Positions 27,762 through 36,866 of a DNA stretch of 64,000 nt are shown piece by piece; the stretch's first letter is position 1; each line of letters opens with the position of its first letter. Location: the NCBI GenBank assembly GCA_009917455.1, contig QZDS01000009.1, positions 91,975 to 155,974 of the forward strand. Reading direction: 5' to 3'. The notes beneath the pieces were generated by a model, which saw only the letters and a list, made by a program, of their open reading frames with translations, ran no database searches and had not been told where the DNA came from. The DNA comes from a bacterium 1xD8-48. GTDB lineage: Bacteria; Bacillota; Clostridia; Lachnospirales; Lachnospiraceae. Position numbers and translations under genes: made by a program.

Positions 27762-27859
27762 AATAAGCAAAAGAAGCTGCCAAATATCTGACAGGGACAG
27801 GGCGGCAGGCGGGAAACAGAAAGAAAATCAGCAGGAAAAACGACTGGGGGAAGAAATAG

Positions 27860-28540
27860 ATGCCGACAGAACTTCTGGTAGTGGAGGATGATGAACTTTT
27901 GCGTCGGGGAATCGGTTTGGCTCTGAGAAAGGAAGGGTATCTGGTAAGAGAGGCCGGAAGCCTTGAGGAGGCAAGGCGGGCGTGGCATGAAAGACTCCGC
28001 CTTGTAATTCTCGACTTGAATCTGCCGGACGGCGACGGACGGGAACTTCTTTCACAGTTCCGGGCAGGCGGAGTGCCTGTGATTGTGCTGACGGCCAGGG
28101 ACGGGGAAGAGGATGAGGTGAAAAGCTTTGATCTGGGCTGTGACGACTATGTCACCAAGCCCTTTTCTACCGTGCTTCTGCGCCGGAGGATTGCCGCCGT
28201 GCTGCGGCGGGCGGGAAAAGGAAACGGAAATGTCTATTGTCACGGCGAACTGGTTTACAGATTTTCGGAAAAGGAGCTTTTGCGCAACGGACAGAGCGTG
28301 AAGCTCACCGGAACGGAAAGAAGGCTTTTGGAGGTGTTCCTGAGACACCGCAATCAGGTGCTGACAAGGGAAGCCTTGCTTGAACAGGTGTGGGACGCTT
28401 ATGAAAATTATGTGGATGAGCGGACGCTTAAAGTAAATATCAGCCGCCTGCGCGAGAAGGTGGAGAAGGATGCCAGAAACCCCGAATATATCTGTACGGT
28501 GTTTGGGATTGGGTATAAATGGAGCGACGGTTATGAGTAG
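27860..28540 (+). CDS. OmpR-family response regulator
   Basis: A 226-residue regulator with receiver domain (D10-D11, phospho-acceptor D52 in LVILDLNLPDGDG, K in YVTKPFS) and a C-terminal winged helix ending VFGIGYKW. GGGGGAAG precedes ATG 27860. It is co-directional with the ABC/FtsX genes and overlaps the kinase gene. The phased repeats at 24334-24390 are its likely target, so the module probably controls its own transporter. Confidence 0.92.
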   Translation: MPTELLVVEDDELLRRGIGLALRKEGYLVREAGSLEEARRAWHERLRLVILDLNLPDGDGRELLSQFRAGGVPVIVLTARDGEEDEVKSFDLGCDDYVTKPFSTVLLRRRIAAVLRRAGKGNGNVYCHGELVYRFSEKELLRNGQSVKLTGTERRLLEVFLRHRNQVLTREALLEQVWDAYENYVDERTLKVNISRLREKVEKDARNPEYICTVFGIGYKWSDGYE

Positions 28541-29594
28541 CGGCGCAGGATTGGCATCGGCAGACATTTGGGAGAGGATGACTATATTATGCGGACAGGC
28601 CGGCGGTGGGGGCACGCAGTTTGGAGTCTGGATATTGATTGCGGTTCTTATGTCTTTGTGTATTTGTCTTGCAGCGGCGCTCCGGCGCTGCCACAGGCTG
28701 ACACAAAGAGTACGGCTGGTAATGGAGCAGGTAAACGATGTGATTGAAGGACTGATTCACCATAAGAAGCTGCCGAAGTTTTCAGAAACCGAGGATACTC
28801 TTTTAGGGAAGTTTCAGCACGGTATTTTCCAGCTGTATGGAATACTCAGTTCTTATGAGGAAAGGGAAAGACGGCAGAAGGAGGAGCTTGGAAGCACCAT
28901 CAGCGATTTGGTCCATCAGATGAATACGCCCATTGCCAATATCCGGCTGTACAGCGGATTTCTGGAGGATACGGAACTTTCCGCCGGGGAGCGGCAGGCT
29001 TTTGTAAGGAGCATCGCCTGGCAGGCGGAAAAGCTTGTCTGGCTGGGAGAGAGCTTCGGAAAGCTCTCCCGCCTTGAAACGGGAATTATAAAACTGCAGC
29101 CTGTAAAGCAGCCTGTGCTTCCGGCGCTGCTTGGCGCCATTGACCAGATTACCCTGAAAGCGAAAGAAAACGGAAACGATATCCGGTTTTCCGGCAATCA
29201 GAAGCTTACCGCCGTATTTGACCGGAAATGGACGGAAGAGGTTTTTTATAACCTGCTGGATAATGCGGTGAAATATGGAAACAGGGACAGCGCAATCGCC
29301 ACATGCCTTGTGGAAGGTGAGATTTATGTGCGGATTGATGTGGTAAACGAGGGGCCGCAGATTTCTGAAAAGGAATACCCGAAGATTTTCCAGAGGTTTT
29401 ACCGGGGAGAAGCGGCAGGGCAGAAGGCGGGCGTGGGGCTGGGGCTGTATCTGGCAAGAGAGCTTGTGAGAGAACAGGGCGGGTACATCAAAGTTACGGG
29501 CCGGCCGGACGGGCGAACCGTGTTTTCGGTGTATTTGCCCTGTTGCGATGGGGTCAGCCCTGAACGTTCGCCAGGCAAGGCAGATGAAGCGTAG
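28533..29594 (+). CDS. Sensor histidine kinase with minimal membrane anchor
   Basis: A 353-residue kinase beginning at ATG 28533, inside the regulator stop region. One membrane helix (about residues 30-50) and almost no extracellular part are seen, so it probably cannot sense ligand alone and may rely on the FtsX transporter. The H-box is DLVHQMNTPIANIRLY with His128. The ATPase domain has DNAVKYGN and GVGLGLYLARELV. This kinase-transporter pairing is known for Bce-type systems. Confidence 0.9.
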   Translation: MSSGAGLASADIWERMTILCGQAGGGGTQFGVWILIAVLMSLCICLAAALRRCHRLTQRVRLVMEQVNDVIEGLIHHKKLPKFSETEDTLLGKFQHGIFQLYGILSSYEERERRQKEELGSTISDLVHQMNTPIANIRLYSGFLEDTELSAGERQAFVRSIAWQAEKLVWLGESFGKLSRLETGIIKLQPVKQPVLPALLGAIDQITLKAKENGNDIRFSGNQKLTAVFDRKWTEEVFYNLLDNAVKYGNRDSAIATCLVEGEIYVRIDVVNEGPQISEKEYPKIFQRFYRGEAAGQKAGVGLGLYLARELVREQGGYIKVTGRPDGRTVFSVYLPCCDGVSPERSPGKADEA

Positions 29595-29614
29595 TTTGTT
29601 TCCATAGAATAACA

Positions 29615-30277
29615 CTACATACTTGCAATTCTCTTCAATGTATTGTTCAGCCCGAGAAGCACAAAAATATCGTTCTTCTGTACAGGAGCGTCCGCGTCCG
29701 GGTTGATGACAAGGGCGCCGCCCCGCCTGATGGCAACCACGTTTACGCCGTATTTTTTTCGCAGATTCAGTTCTTTCAGACTTTTCCCAATCCAGCTGCC
29801 AAGGATATCGATATCCGCAATGGAGTATTCGCTGGTAAGCTCGATTGCGTCAAAGAGGTTGTTGAAGGCAAGGGCGTTTGCAAGATGGACGCCTCTTTCC
29901 TTTTCGGGATGGACAATCTCGTCAACGCCGATTTTGGTGAGTATTTTTCCCTGTGTCTCGTCGTAGGCCTTTGCAATCACCAGGCCGATTCCCTGCTCCT
30001 TTGCCCAGATAGACGCCAGAACCGCGGCCTCCAGGCCGTGGCCGATGGATATGATTGCGCCGTTAAAATTCCGTCCGCCCAGCTCCTTTAGGGCTTCCTC
30101 ATTGGTGACGTCCACACACATGGCGAGGGTCACATACTCGGCAATCTGCCTTATCTTCTTTTCATCTCTGTCGATGGCAAGCACCTTGCAGCCGTTGGCC
30201 TCGAGCTGCTTTGCCACGCTGATTCCGAATCTTCCAAGTCCGATAACGATGTATTCCTTTTGGGTATGCTTTTTCAT
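29615..30277 (-). CDS. ktrA: Potassium uptake regulatory subunit (KtrA/TrkA family)
   Basis: A 220-residue cytosolic protein with an N-terminal RCK_N Rossmann domain (YIVIGLGRFGISVAKQLEANG, then LAIDRDEKKI) that binds ATP/ADP or NAD, and a C-terminal RCK_C domain (about residues 140-220) that in many Firmicutes binds cyclic di-AMP. It gates the KtrB channel encoded immediately upstream in the same operon, 47 bases away. GGAGG lies before ATG 30277. Length is normal for single-RCK KtrA proteins. Confidence 0.93.
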   Translation of the reverse strand: MKKHTQKEYIVIGLGRFGISVAKQLEANGCKVLAIDRDEKKIRQIAEYVTLAMCVDVTNEEALKELGGRNFNGAIISIGHGLEAAVLASIWAKEQGIGLVIAKAYDETQGKILTKIGVDEIVHPEKERGVHLANALAFNNLFDAIELTSEYSIADIDILGSWIGKSLKELNLRKKYGVNVVAIRRGGALVINPDADAPVQKNDIFVLLGLNNTLKRIASM

Positions 30278-30324
30278 ATATATCCTCCATTCCGGTTCCG
30301 CTTCGGTTCTGCCAGTGAACCTTT

Positions 30325-31677
30325 TTATCCGATAATAATTTTACTCTGCGCATGAGTAATATTCTCCGCCGGAGCGTTGCTGTTAAATGCCAGCGCAAGG
30401 GTAATGGGGCCGATTCGTCCCAGATACATGGTCAGGGCAACAATTAATTTTCCAACCGGATTTAAGGAACCGGTCAGCCCTCTTGACAAGCCTACGGTTG
30501 CGATTGCAGAGGTCATTTCATACAGCGTATCCAGAAAATTGCTCTGCTGGACTGCCAGAAGCGCCATGGTGAGCAGCAGCAGGGTGGAAAGGCTGAAAGT
30601 GACAATGGCCACGCACCGCCTGATTGTCTCGTCCGCTATTTTTCTTCGCATGATGGTGACGTCCTTCTTTCCGCGGATATTGGCAAACATGGAGGCAAAC
30701 AGTAAAACAATAGTCACTGTCTTTACGCCTCCTGCGGTTCCGGCAGGGGAGCCGCCGATGAACATTAAAACCAGATAGGCAAGGCAGGAGACAGGCCGGA
30801 AAAGCTCCTGCGGGATGGTGGCAAAGCCGGCGGTCCTGAGAGTGACGGATTGAAAAATGGCCGCCATGATTTTTTCGGGCCAGCTCATAATGCCTAAGGT
30901 TGCCGGATTATCAAATTCAAAAAGGAGCGTCAGAACAGTGCCGGCCACAATCAGGGACGAAGTGGCAATAATGACGAGCCGTGTGTGGAGATTGAGCTTT
31001 CGCGTATAGCCGCCTTCCTTTTGAAAACGGCCGGGAAAAAGGCTTCTTGCAAGCTCCCAGTATACCGGGAAGCCGAGGCCGCTTACAATAATTAAAAAAA
31101 CTGTGGTCAGATTCAATATGATGTTACCGCTGTAGGCGCAGAAGCTGTTGCCGCCCAGAAGGTCGATGCCGGCGTTACAAAAAGCGGATACCGCATGGAA
31201 AATGCCGTACCAGATTCCTTTGATTCCGAACCGGGGTACGAATACGAAGAAATAACCGACGGCGCCGATGCCCTCGAGAATCAGCGTGATTTTGAAAATC
31301 CGCAGAGTCAGCCTTACCAGTCCGGTTAGGGTATCCAGATTGTAGGCGCTTTGAATCAGCATCCTGTCGGAAAGGGTGATTCTGCGGTGGAAAACACATA
31401 AAATCAGGGTGGTAAAGGTGACGATTCCCAGTCCGCCGAACTGGATGAGAAAGAGAATCACCACCTGTCCGAAGGCGGAAAAGGTCTGGCCTATGTTTAC
31501 AGTGGAGAGCCCTGTCACGCAGACGCTTGACATTGCCACAAACAAAGCGTCGAAAAAATCTATTTTCTGCCCCGGACGCAGACTGACAGGAAGCAGAAGA
31601 CACAGGGTTCCGATGAGAGCCCCGGCAAGAAATCCCAGCATGATGATTACGGTTGTGGTCAGTTTATGTTTTTTCAT
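30325..31677 (-). CDS. ktrB: Potassium transporter membrane subunit (KtrB/TrkH family)
   Basis: A 450-residue channel-like protein with four repeated M1-P-M2 units. Selectivity-loop signatures include SSVCVTGLSTVNIG, SAFCNAGIDLLGGNS, TLRTAGFATIP and SAIATVGLSRGLT, each with the conserved Gly. The ATG at 31677 follows ACGGAGA; an upstream in-frame ATG would add 35 cysteine- and proline-rich residues with no ribosome site. With KtrA it forms a sodium- or proton-coupled potassium uptake system used in osmotic adaptation. Confidence 0.93.
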   Translation of the reverse strand: MKKHKLTTTVIIMLGFLAGALIGTLCLLLPVSLRPGQKIDFFDALFVAMSSVCVTGLSTVNIGQTFSAFGQVVILFLIQFGGLGIVTFTTLILCVFHRRITLSDRMLIQSAYNLDTLTGLVRLTLRIFKITLILEGIGAVGYFFVFVPRFGIKGIWYGIFHAVSAFCNAGIDLLGGNSFCAYSGNIILNLTTVFLIIVSGLGFPVYWELARSLFPGRFQKEGGYTRKLNLHTRLVIIATSSLIVAGTVLTLLFEFDNPATLGIMSWPEKIMAAIFQSVTLRTAGFATIPQELFRPVSCLAYLVLMFIGGSPAGTAGGVKTVTIVLLFASMFANIRGKKDVTIMRRKIADETIRRCVAIVTFSLSTLLLLTMALLAVQQSNFLDTLYEMTSAIATVGLSRGLTGSLNPVGKLIVALTMYLGRIGPITLALAFNSNAPAENITHAQSKIIIG

Positions 31678-31976
31678 AATTCTCCGTTTTGCGCTGCCTG
31701 GCGACTGCGAGCAGGGAGCCGGGCATTTTTGTGTGAATACCTGAATTTTCCTTATTGTACAATAGTTTGGAGTAGATGGCAAGAAAGCTGTCCTCTAATC
31801 TAAGGAATTTATTCCCATAATCTTTAGAAGTTTTTAAGATTTCCCGCAAGATTTTGTTTAGTTTTTTGAAGTAGTATGAATACAGGATTCGTTATGAAGA
31901 TAAGAGCTGTAAAGAGAGAGTACGGCCGTAAGGCGCGGGCTTTACAGGAAAAGATGAAAGAAGGGACGTGAAAAGC

Positions 31977-32483
31977 ATGACGATGGAAGTAATTATGGAG
32001 TATTTTGCAAGATACGGGGGAATCGGGATTTTTGTGATAGTTTTACTGGAATATTTGAATTTGCCGGGCTTTCCGGCAGGAGTAATTATGCCGCTTGCGG
32101 GTATATGGGCGGCGAAAGGCCAGATTCACTTTATACCGGCTTTGATTATCACTGTGGCGGCGGGGCTCACCGGAAGCCTTATTTTGTACTGGTTGGGATA
32201 TAAGGGAGGCGAGCTTTTCCTGCAGAAGTATTTAAACAAATTTCCAAAGCAAAGACCCATGATAGAGGAGAAGCTTTTCTGGGTGAAGGAAAAGGGCAGC
32301 GTAGGTATTTTTATCAGCAAGCTGATTCCCATGATAAGGACGCTGATTTCCATACCGGCGGGGGTGGCGAAAATGAATCTGGCAAAGTATACAGTGAGCT
32401 CGGCGCTGGGGATTTTTGTGTGGAATCTGTTTTTTGTAGGAGCCGGGTATTTTCTTGGCGATGTGGTGATAAGCTATCTGTGA
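31977..32483 (+). CDS. DedA-family membrane protein
   Basis: A 168-residue membrane protein with the DedA hallmarks LLEYLNLPGFPAGVIMPLAG, GSLILYWLGYKGGE and SKLIPMIRTLISIPAG. Family members such as UptA recycle undecaprenyl phosphate or flip phosphatidylethanolamine. ATG 31977 is favoured over GTG 31968, which would sit too close to the GAAGGGA ribosome site. The glycosyltransferase gene follows after 21 bases. Together with the DUF368 gene at 19037 the window encodes members of both reported carrier-recycling families. Confidence 0.9.
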   Translation: MTMEVIMEYFARYGGIGIFVIVLLEYLNLPGFPAGVIMPLAGIWAAKGQIHFIPALIITVAAGLTGSLILYWLGYKGGELFLQKYLNKFPKQRPMIEEKLFWVKEKGSVGIFISKLIPMIRTLISIPAGVAKMNLAKYTVSSALGIFVWNLFFVGAGYFLGDVVISYL

Positions 32484-32504
32484 TGGCAGTGAAGGAGCGG
32501 AATT

Positions 32505-33695
32505 ATGAAGATTGCAATGATGACAAATAATTATAAGCCGTTTATCGGCGGCGTACCCATTTCGGTTGAAAGGCTGGCGGAGGGACTTCGGGAAATGGGG
32601 CATCGGGTGGTGATTTTTGCGCCTTATTATGAGGAACAGCAAGCGGAGGAGGACGTGGTGAGGTTCAAGGTGCTTTTCCGCAGAAAATCAGACGGATTTT
32701 CCGTGCCGGACAGTCTGGACCCGGAAATCGAGCGGCGGTTTAAGGGGGAGGATTTTGACCTGATTCACGTTCACCATCCCATGATGATAGGGGATACGGC
32801 GAGGTATCTGTCGTGGAAATATCATGTGCCGCTGGCGTTTACCTATCATACCAGATATGAGCAGTATCTTCATTATGTGGGGCTGTCCGCATTTAAAGGA
32901 GCTATGCCCTTTTATCTGCGAAGATGCATGAAAAGCTGCGACATGGTGTTTGCGCCTGCGCCTCTTATGAAGAATTATCTGGAAGAAGTGGGGATTAAGA
33001 GCAGGGTGCGGGTTTTGCCCACAGGGCTTTTAAAAGGCAGCTATCTGCCGGACGAAGAAAAGGCGAAGCTGCTGCGGCGGGAGATTGCAGGCGAAAAAAA
33101 GCATTTATTCTGCATTGTGGCAAGGCTGGCAAAGGAAAAAAATCTGGAATTTCTGCTGCGGAGCATGAAAATATTGAAGGAACGCCGGGGTGGGGATTTC
33201 CGGCTGACGCTGATAGGGGAAGGGCCTCAGAAGAAGGAGCTGGAAAAGCTGGTAAAAAAACTGGGGCTGACGGATGAAATCTTCTTTGCAGGAAAGGCGC
33301 CGAACCAGGAGATAAAAAATTACTGCCGTGCTTCCGACGCATTTCTGTTCACCTCACTTTCGGAGACCCAGGGAATCGTACTGCTTGAGTCAATGGCCGC
33401 CGGCACGCCTGTTATTGCAGTAAAGGCAACAGGGGTCAGCGATGTGGTAATTAACGGGGAAAACGGATATATGACAGATGCGTCAGAAGTGGAATTCGCA
33501 GAAAAGATAATGGATGTTCTGGAGAAAAAGGAACTGGAAGTTTTAAGCCGGGGCGCAAGACGGACCGCGGAAGAATACAGGGGGAGCGAAATCGCAAAGA
33601 GGGCGCTGTCGGCCTATGCGGAAGCCATTTTGATAAGGCAGATAAAAGAGGCGCAAAAACACAATCGCAGAAACAGAGATGTGGTATACTTGTAA
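32505..33695 (+). CDS. Family 4 glycosyltransferase
   Basis: A 396-residue GT-B enzyme. The N-terminal acceptor domain starts KIAMMTNNYKPFIGGVPISVERLA, with FDLIHVHHPMM. The C-terminal donor domain has ARLAKEKNLEFLL and the EX7E-type site FTSLSETQGIVLLESMAAGTPVIA. It is closest in pattern to diacylglycerol glucosyltransferases and mannosyltransferases that build glycolipids. AGGAGCGG precedes ATG 32505. Linked to the DedA gene, it probably acts on a membrane lipid or lipid-linked sugar. Confidence 0.88.
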   Translation: MKIAMMTNNYKPFIGGVPISVERLAEGLREMGHRVVIFAPYYEEQQAEEDVVRFKVLFRRKSDGFSVPDSLDPEIERRFKGEDFDLIHVHHPMMIGDTARYLSWKYHVPLAFTYHTRYEQYLHYVGLSAFKGAMPFYLRRCMKSCDMVFAPAPLMKNYLEEVGIKSRVRVLPTGLLKGSYLPDEEKAKLLRREIAGEKKHLFCIVARLAKEKNLEFLLRSMKILKERRGGDFRLTLIGEGPQKKELEKLVKKLGLTDEIFFAGKAPNQEIKNYCRASDAFLFTSLSETQGIVLLESMAAGTPVIAVKATGVSDVVINGENGYMTDASEVEFAEKIMDVLEKKELEVLSRGARRTAEEYRGSEIAKRALSAYAEAILIRQIKEAQKHNRRNRDVVYL

Positions 33696-33696
33696 G

Positions 33697-33746
33697 CATG
33701 TGGTAAGGATTCCTTATCAACCGCGGATGATTTACCACATGTTAAA
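33697..33746. terminator. Inverted repeat after the glycosyltransferase gene
   Basis: Perfect 10-bp arms CATGTGGTAA (33697-33706) and TTACCACATG (33732-33741) with a 25-base loop, then TTAAATTA. It lies between the glycosyltransferase stop and the next response regulator. It could be a terminator or an operator of the regulator gene. Confidence 0.45.
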
Positions 33747-33775
33747 TTATAAGGGGAAGGAAAGGATTCATTGCC

Positions 33776-34483
33776 ATGAACGCATATCACATATTAATTG
33801 TGGAGGACGATAAGGAAATCAGAGAGGGAATAGAAATTTATTTAAGAAATCAGGGATATACCGTTTTTCAGGCGGCTGACGGTGTGGAGGGACTTGAAAA
33901 AATCCGTCAGGAGGAAATTCATCTTGCCATTGTGGACGTGATGATGCCGAGAATGGACGGAATTACCATGGTTATGCGGCTCCGGGAAATGAAGTGTGAA
34001 ATTCCGGTCATCATGCTTTCCGCCAAGTCGGAGGAGGTGGATAAAATCATGGGGCTGAATATGGGTGCGGACGACTATGTGACAAAGCCCTTTACAACCA
34101 TGGAGCTTCTTGCCCGGGTGAACTCCCATCTGCGCAGATACGGAAAATTTCTTGAAGCTTTGGGGGAGAAAAAGCAGGATGAAAAGATTTACGTGATTGG
34201 CGGGCTTGAGCTGAACGAGGAGGCGGTGGAGGTTTCCGTGGACGGAAAGCAGGTGAAGCTTACGCCGTTGGAATTTAAAATACTTCTGCTTCTCATGAAG
34301 AATCCGGGGCGGGTATTTTCGGCGGAAGAAATTTATGAGAGAGTATGGAACGAGCAGGCAATCAATACGGATACGATTATGGTGCATATCAGGAAAATTC
34401 GGGAAAAAATCGAGGTAAACCCGAGAGAACCCAAATATTTAAAGGTGGTGTGGGGCGTTGGATACAAAATCGACAAGCAGTAA
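33776..34483 (+). CDS. OmpR-family response regulator
   Basis: A 235-residue regulator. The receiver has E10-D11-D12, phospho-acceptor D54 in IVDVMMPRMDG and K in YVTKPFTT. The winged-helix domain ends VVWGVGYKID. AAAGGA lies before ATG 33776. The kinase gene overlaps it by 26 bases, so this is a complete two-component pair. No transporter adjoins it. Its target genes are not evident here. Confidence 0.92.
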   Translation: MNAYHILIVEDDKEIREGIEIYLRNQGYTVFQAADGVEGLEKIRQEEIHLAIVDVMMPRMDGITMVMRLREMKCEIPVIMLSAKSEEVDKIMGLNMGADDYVTKPFTTMELLARVNSHLRRYGKFLEALGEKKQDEKIYVIGGLELNEEAVEVSVDGKQVKLTPLEFKILLLLMKNPGRVFSAEEIYERVWNEQAINTDTIMVHIRKIREKIEVNPREPKYLKVVWGVGYKIDKQ

Positions 34484-36800
34484 AAAATTCAGTTTCCTTT
34501 TAGCGGGCGCTCTTGTGGCGGCTGCCACGGCGGTATTTCTTGCCTTTTATCCGGCTATGGGAGAACAGGCGGATTACCATTATTCGGATTATTTAAAAAG
34601 CGACCAGTTTTTATTTTATTTATACCAGGGGAACCTTGTCCTTAATAAGCAGATGCTGGATAAGACGCAGCAGGAGGAGGTTCTTTATTCTGATTTGTAT
34701 CTGACAATGGAGCAGGGGAAGGCTTCAGAGGAGGAGGCAGACAGGGAGGGGATAGTATACTCGGCGGAAGAAGTAAGCGGGGAATATCTGAAATCCCGGC
34801 TCAGCAGGGCGATGGAGGAGGTTTTCGAGGACTGGGAAAACAGTGTTCTTGGAAATTTTACCCAGTATGCGGATTACTGTGTCATTGACCATGAAACAGG
34901 CGAGATGATAAAAAATACCGGCAGAAGCATCGATGCGCTTTATGAAAGCAGGGGAAGCGGAGAATCCGAAAACACAGGGAAGGACTATGTTTATTATGTG
35001 ATGATGAGTTATGACGAAGCGGGTTCTGTTTCCAATATATCGGTGAGGGATGAAAATTCCGACGAGCTTTTAAAGAAGGTGCAGAGCGCCATGACGAATA
35101 AGTGGCTGAGGGGCAGCTTTGCGGATGCGGCCATTAATATTCTCCGATATCAGAATACAGTCTATTTTTACGGGGAGGACGGGACGCCGGAAAAGCTGGC
35201 GCTGCATGTAAATGACAGACCGAAAAATATGACCTTTATTTATGCCCTTACTGCCAGACAGAAGGAAAACATTCTTAAAATGGTGCGGAACGGCAATTTT
35301 GGAGACAGGTTTGGCATTCCATACAGGTGGGAGGTGCAGAATGCCTATTATGAGGCCGGAACGCCGGAAATTTACTGGGTGCTTCTTATCATTTTGGGTA
35401 TACTGGCTCTTGCCTGCACCAGAATCAGGCGATACTGCCTTCACCGGCTTCCGTCTTTCCAGGTGCATCTGGAGGTTACCCTGACGGCTGTCTTTCTGGT
35501 ATTTGGCCTCTGTATCTATTTTGTTATCCAGCTGGTATATTTGACAAACGGCGGATATTTCCCGGAGATTTACGGCAAATATATGGGGTTTGTCCCACAG
35601 GCTCTTTATCCGCTGCTCACCAAAACCATTAACGCGGCTGTGATGTTCCTGTTTTTTGGCATCTGGTATTATCTGATAACCTCACTGGGGGAGGTGTTTG
35701 ATATAGGAGTAAAGGAATATATACGGCAAAGAAGCCTTATTGCGATGTTTGTGCGCCAGGTGGTGAGAGGATGCAAAAAGAGAACCATCCGGTTTAAAGA
35801 AGAAATTCTTCATGTGGATTTGGGAGGAAAGATCGAAAAAACCATCATCAAGCTTCTTGCACTCAACTTCGTGGTTCTTGCCGCGGCATGCACCATGTGG
35901 GTGGGCGGTTATGCGGTACTGATTATCTATACCTTTGCGGCTTATTATTTCATAAAAAAATATGTGAACAGGATTCAGGAACAGTACCGGAAGCTGTTTG
36001 TTGCCACACGTTCCATTGCGGAGGGCAATTTGCAGACAGAACTTTCGGAGGACTGGGGAATTTTTGAATCGTATAAGGAGGAGCTGTCCAAAATTCAAAA
36101 CGGCTTTAAGGCGGCGGTGGATAAAGAAGTAAAAAGCCAGAGAATGAAGACGGAGCTGATAACCAATGTTTCCCATGATTTAAAAACACCGCTTACAGCG
36201 ATAACCACTTATATCGAGCTTTTGGAGGACGATAATCTTGCGCCGGAGGTTCGGAAGGAATATCTGGGGGTGCTGAAAAGGAAATCCGAGAGACTGAAGT
36301 TTCTGATAGAGGATTTATTTGAGGTCAGCAAGGCCAGCAGCGGAAACGTCACGCTGAATCTTGTGGAAGTGGATATCTGTAATCTGATGCGCCAGGTTTA
36401 TCTGGAATACGAGGACAGGGTGGAGGAGGCGGATTTGATTTTCCGGTTCCGTATGCCGGAGGAAAAGGTGACGCTGCAGCTTGACAGCCAGAAAACCTAC
36501 CGGATATTTGAGAATCTTTATGTGAACATCATCAAATATGCCATGCCCCACACCAGAGTCTATGTGAACGCAAATAAGACGAAAAAGGGAATTGTTATCG
36601 AACTGAAAAATATGTCGGCAAACGAGCTGAATATTCAGCCCGAGGAGCTGACAGAGCGGTTTGTGAGAGGCGACAGCGCAAGAAATACGGAAGGGAGCGG
36701 GCTTGGGCTTGCCATTGCAAGAAGCTTTGCGGAGCTGCAGGGAGGGAAGCTTTCGGTGGAGATTGACGGGGATTTGTTTAAGGTGATAATTTATTTTTGA
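34458..36800 (+). CDS. Large membrane sensor histidine kinase
   Basis: A 780-residue kinase with a TTG start at 34458 inside the regulator gene. An N-terminal helix, an extracytoplasmic domain of about 270 residues, and a cluster of five or six membrane helices (about residues 305-510) come first. A HAMP-like linker, an H-box (NVSHDLKTPLTAITTYIELL) and an ATPase domain with GSGLGLAIARSFAELQGG follow. The helix cluster in the middle is unusual for a simple sensor and is shared with VanS-like kinases of gut clostridia. The ligand is unknown. Confidence 0.9.
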   Translation: MDTKSTSSKKFSFLLAGALVAAATAVFLAFYPAMGEQADYHYSDYLKSDQFLFYLYQGNLVLNKQMLDKTQQEEVLYSDLYLTMEQGKASEEEADREGIVYSAEEVSGEYLKSRLSRAMEEVFEDWENSVLGNFTQYADYCVIDHETGEMIKNTGRSIDALYESRGSGESENTGKDYVYYVMMSYDEAGSVSNISVRDENSDELLKKVQSAMTNKWLRGSFADAAINILRYQNTVYFYGEDGTPEKLALHVNDRPKNMTFIYALTARQKENILKMVRNGNFGDRFGIPYRWEVQNAYYEAGTPEIYWVLLIILGILALACTRIRRYCLHRLPSFQVHLEVTLTAVFLVFGLCIYFVIQLVYLTNGGYFPEIYGKYMGFVPQALYPLLTKTINAAVMFLFFGIWYYLITSLGEVFDIGVKEYIRQRSLIAMFVRQVVRGCKKRTIRFKEEILHVDLGGKIEKTIIKLLALNFVVLAAACTMWVGGYAVLIIYTFAAYYFIKKYVNRIQEQYRKLFVATRSIAEGNLQTELSEDWGIFESYKEELSKIQNGFKAAVDKEVKSQRMKTELITNVSHDLKTPLTAITTYIELLEDDNLAPEVRKEYLGVLKRKSERLKFLIEDLFEVSKASSGNVTLNLVEVDICNLMRQVYLEYEDRVEEADLIFRFRMPEEKVTLQLDSQKTYRIFENLYVNIIKYAMPHTRVYVNANKTKKGIVIELKNMSANELNIQPEELTERFVRGDSARNTEGSGLGLAIARSFAELQGGKLSVEIDGDLFKVIIYF

Positions 36801-36866
36801 ACGTGACATTGCTTATTATTCGTGTTAACATTGGTACTGAAAATGTAACAGGAGAGCTATAAGCAA

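Noticed and set aside
31894..31971. 25-codon basic frame upstream of the DedA gene
   Set aside because: Weak ribosome site, overlap with the DedA start region and no recognisable product.
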